Shown in pieces: positions 5,551-6,967 of a stretch of 6,967 nt of DNA (position 1 is the first letter of the stretch; the number at the start of each line of letters is the position of its first letter). The position numbers were made by a program, and so were the translations under genes. Below the pieces are notes generated by a model that saw only the letters and a program-made list of their open reading frames with translations, had not been told where the DNA came from and searched no databases. This DNA is from Sodalis-like endosymbiont of Proechinophthirus fluctus (GTDB taxonomy: Bacteria; Pseudomonadota; Gammaproteobacteria; Enterobacterales; Enterobacteriaceae): NCBI RefSeq assembly GCF_001602625.1, contig NZ_LECR01000047.1, positions 12,729 to 19,695 of the forward strand. Reading direction: 5' to 3'.

Positions 5551-6967
5551 TTACATCATCAAGCGACGGATATCGGACATCATCTTATTGATGAAGCTGA
5601 TAAAACGCGCACCGTCAGCGCCGTCGATGACCCGGTGGTCATAGGATAGCGACAGCGGCAGCATAAGTCGTGGCGCGAACTCCTTACCGTTCCACACTGG
5701 CTTCATCGACAATTTAGACACGCCGAGTATCGCCACTTCTGGCGCATTGACAATAGGCGTAAACGCCGTACCGCCGATGCCACCCAGGCTGGAGATTGTG
5801 AAACATCCGCCCTGCATATCCGAAGACGTCAGTTTGCCGGCGCGGACCTTTTTCGGAATCTCCGCCAGCTCGCGCGACAGTTCCACGATGCCTTTCTTGT
5901 TCACATCACGGAAGACCGGCACCACTAGACCATTTGGGGCGTCTACTGCAACGCCGATGTTGATGTATTTCTTCAGCGTCAATTTCTGGGCGTCTTCGGA
6001 TAGCGAGCTGTTAAAACGCGGTAGCTCCTCCAGCGCCTTAGTAACCGCCTTCATGATAAACACCAGCAGGGTAATTTTTACATCCAGCTTCTTCTTCTCA
6101 GCTTCAGCATTTTGCTGTTTGCGGAAGGCTTCTACTTCAGTGATATCAGCTTCGTCGAACTGGGTCACATGGGGTATCATCACCCAATTGCGGTGCAGGT
6201 TGGTGCCGGAGATTTTCTGGATCCGGCCTAGCTCCACTTCTTCGGTGTCGCCGAGCTTACTGAAGTCCACTTTCGGCCAGGGTAGCAGGCTCGGCAGCGT
6301 ACCGTCACCTGCGTCGGCATAGGTGGCTTCGGCGCGTTTGACCGCCTCTTTGACGTACGTCTGGATATCTTCATGTAGAATACGGCCCTTACGCCCGGTA
6401 CCTTTTACCTTTGCCAGGTTGACGCCGAATTCGCGCGCCAACCGGCGGATAACCGGGGTGGCATGCACGTATGCGTTGTTCTCGGCAAATTCATCTTTGC
6501 CTTGGGCCGATGACGTGGCGGCAGCGGGGCTCCTCTTGTTAGCGTCTGTTGCCGGCGCAGTGGCCACTGCCGCAGCGCTTTCCTTAGCCGAGGCCAGTGC
6601 GGGGACGGCTCCCTCTACCTCGAATACCATAATCTTCGAACCGGTGCTGACCTTATCGCCGACGTTAATCTTGATCTCTTTGATGGTCCCCCCGAACGGC
6701 GCCGGCACTTCCATCGACGTCTTGTCACCTTCTACGGCAATCAGCGACTGTTCGGCGATGATCTTATCGCCCACCTTGACCATGACCTCAGTGACTTCTA
6801 CTTCATTGCCGCCGATATCCGGCACATTGACGTCTTGACTACTGCCGGATTGAGCAGGCGTGCTCTGCTGCTGCGCTTTAGCCTCGACGGTTGCGGCATC
6901 GCTGCCGCCAACTGCGGCCTCGAAGACCATAATCAGTTTGCCTGTGGTAACTTTATCGCCCACTGCT
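5551..6967 (-). CDS. aceF: Dihydrolipoyl acetyltransferase (E2 of pyruvate dehydrogenase), C-terminal part
   Basis: AceF forms the core of the pyruvate dehydrogenase complex. Its lipoyl arm takes the acetyl group from E1 (AceE) and passes it to CoA, and LpdA reoxidises the lipoate. The 471 visible residues show in order: the end of one lipoyl domain ([15 protein letters not shown]), a linker, a complete lipoyl domain (about 46-119) with the lipoylated lysine in EGDKTSMEV (Lys82), an alanine-rich flexible linker (120-160), the E1/E3-binding domain (about 163-206, [17 protein letters not shown] and KGTGRKGRI), and the catalytic domain to the end with DHRVIDG (His444, Asp448). The 5' end lies outside the window. 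E. coli AceF has three lipoyl domains in 630 residues; whether this protein has two or three cannot be told. The frame is clean and stops at TAA (5551-5553). Transcription leads toward lpdA, the usual operon order. Confidence 0.97.
   Translation of the reverse strand, partial: AVGDKVTTGKLIMVFEAAVGGSDAATVEAKAQQQSTPAQSGSSQDVNVPDIGGNEVEVTEVMVKVGDKIIAEQSLIAVEGDKTSMEVPAPFGGTIKEIKINVGDKVSTGSKIMVFEVEGAVPALASAKESAAAVATAPATDANKRSPAAATSSAQGKDEFAENNAYVHATPVIRRLAREFGVNLAKVKGTGRKGRILHEDIQTYVKEAVKRAEATYADAGDGTLPSLLPWPKVDFSKLGDTEEVELGRIQKISGTNLHRNWVMIPHVTQFDEADITEVEAFRKQQNAEAEKKKLDVKITLLVFIMKAVTKALEELPRFNSSLSEDAQKLTLKKYINIGVAVDAPNGLVVPVFRDVNKKGIVELSRELAEIPKKVRAGKLTSSDMQGGCFTISSLGGIGGTAFTPIVNAPEVAILGVSKLSMKPVWNGKEFAPRLMLPLSLSYDHRVIDGADGARFISFINKMMSDIRRLMM

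Noticed and set aside
5747..6838. Two long plus-strand open frames opposite aceF.
   Set aside because: They are serine/proline-rich antisense shadows of a clearly coding, conserved gene.

Overview
The window reads as the chromosome of a gammaproteobacterium of the Enterobacterales. AceF, Lpd and AcnB are close to their Escherichia coli counterparts almost residue for residue, and their order (aceF, lpdA, then acnB on the same strand) is the enterobacterial one. Fresh, heavily broken genes lie next to intact housekeeping genes, which fits a recently host-restricted symbiont such as a Sodalis-type insect associate. That assignment is an inference; no marker here names the genus.

Layout from right to left along the minus strand: the 3' three quarters of aceF (5551-6967, running off the window), a 207-base spacer with a GC-rich hairpin and a probable lpdA promoter, intact lpdA (3916-5343), and a strong palindromic terminator (3865-3894). 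Far to the left is the 5' third of acnB (1-765, running off the window) with a GTG start and a good ribosome binding site. The first two genes encode pyruvate dehydrogenase E2 and the shared E3. AcnB is the TCA-cycle aconitase, so the flanks are pyruvate oxidation and TCA-cycle entry.

The roughly 3 kb between lpdA and acnB holds no intact gene. In E. coli, as I remember it, this interval carries yacH; I see no trace of it. Instead there are plus-strand ruins. At 1238-2304 is a decayed family 18 glycosyl hydrolase (chitinase), with at least five in-frame stops, several one-base frameshifts and a ruined catalytic motif. At 2305-2860 are fragments in several frames, including a 12-residue glycine/aromatic repeat, which may be the chitinase's own C-terminal tail or another dead gene. 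At 2878-3795 is a second dead gene of about 306 codons. Its reconstructed product resembles the Salmonella type III effectors SopD/SopD2 in its start region, in scattered internal motifs and in total length. If right, the block was a host-interaction cassette (chitin degradation plus a secreted effector) that is now dead.

A scale-wide feature is that the tetranucleotide CTAG, strongly avoided in most enterobacteria, occurs 23 times here. It sits under four of the five in-frame TAG stops of the chitinase. This points to lost CTAG avoidance, for example lost very-short-patch repair. No RNA genes, CRISPR arrays or insertion sequences were found.
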